A stretch of DNA of 64,000 nucleotides. Origin: Akkermansia sp. N21116. Its GTDB lineage: Bacteria; Verrucomicrobiota; Verrucomicrobiia; Verrucomicrobiales; Akkermansiaceae. Within the stretch, counting starts at the first letter, position 1, and every line of letters starts with the position of its first letter. Positions 63,770-64,000 of this stretch are shown one piece after another. Under the pieces are notes generated by a model, which worked only from the letters and a program-made list of their open reading frames with translations, made no database searches and was not told where the DNA came from. The DNA is taken from assembly GCF_029854705.2 (NCBI RefSeq), contig NZ_CP139035.1:3224001-3288000 (forward strand), written 5' to 3'. A program made the translations under genes and the position numbers.

Positions 63770-64000
63770 GGTTTTTTAAGTCACTATTAGTATGAGGCAG
63801 GAGAAGGAAGGAGGTCAAGCGCCATCTGGGAAATACGATGCCACAACCTGCCATCCGTGGATCCTGAAAAAATTCTTTTCCGAATTGTCAGTCCGGAGCG
63901 AGTTGACAAACTGCGGGTTCCTCGCAACACCCGCTTAAATGGGGAGGCGGCCCCGGCACGGTATCCAGCACGCACTCGCATACATACTTTCATCCGAGGC
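63770..64000. other. Window end, no gene called
   Basis: Should contain the promoter of the TPR operon. A minus-strand frame ending in TAA near 63936 enters from outside the window and could be the 3' end of a further gene, but about 20 codons are too few to judge. The Arg-rich 68-codon frame at 63787-63993 has no support. Confidence 0.3.

Noticed and set aside
1-64000. CRISPR arrays, tRNA or rRNA genes, insertion sequences and a replication origin
   Set aside because: No regularly spaced short repeats, no cloverleaf with a TTCGA-type arm, no transposase reading frame with terminal inverted repeats, and no DnaA-box cluster were seen; the long repeats present are duplicated gene parts.

Overview
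The window looks like a chromosomal segment of a gut Verrucomicrobiota bacterium close to Akkermansia. The evidence is the combination of a giant autotransporter-type surface protein, several copies of periplasmic Prc/Tsp tail-specific proteases, a secreted clan GH-D glycosidase, secreted DUF1080 (3-keto-disaccharide hydrolase-type) proteins with Gfo/Idh/MocA oxidoreductases, weak use of Shine-Dalgarno sites, and a GC-rich core interrupted by an AT-rich island. No rRNA, tRNA, CRISPR array, transposase or replication origin was recognised. The species assignment is an inference.

Layout. 0.2-3.0 kb: a + strand run of a ROK kinase, an RNA m5C methyltransferase, a YfcE-type phosphodiesterase and a NUDIX hydrolase. 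3.0-4.1 kb: a gene-free kilobase with strong inverted repeats that may be a structured RNA or leader. 4.1-15.5 kb: one 3,795-residue protein with an N-terminal SGNH hydrolase domain, a beta-helical passenger containing a 2,148-bp internal repeat, and an outer-membrane beta-barrel. 15.6-18.4 kb: divergent cinA and pyk. 18.5-25.5 kb: three tandem Prc proteases. 25.6-28.1 kb: an MBL-fold hydrolase, a DEAD-box helicase and ruvC.

28.1-37.2 kb: a four-gene cassette (two Gfo/Idh/MocA oxidoreductases, two DUF1080 proteins) that fits an oxidative 3-keto-glycoside cleavage pathway. It is flanked by 237-bp direct repeats derived from the end of a secreted ankyrin-repeat gene, and two intact ankyrin genes follow. 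37.2-45.2 kb: a visibly AT-rich accessory island of small secreted proteins and lipoproteins. It includes a recent duplication, a possible gene-conversion mosaic and two genes broken at homopolymer runs, and it ends in a GT6-like (ABO-type) glycosyltransferase. The island resembles arrays of immunity or surface-variation genes, but no toxin gene is visible.

45.7-64 kb: core functions. These are an RRM RNA-binding protein, a two-domain OlsF-like acyltransferase, a secreted GH-D glycosidase, then cmk-plsC-recF-rnc, a MauE/DoxX membrane protein, mreB, an RNase E/G, a second MBL hydrolase, a fused AhbA/AhbB-like protein, and a minus-strand pair of secreted TPR-type proteins. Strong hairpin terminators separate most convergent units.
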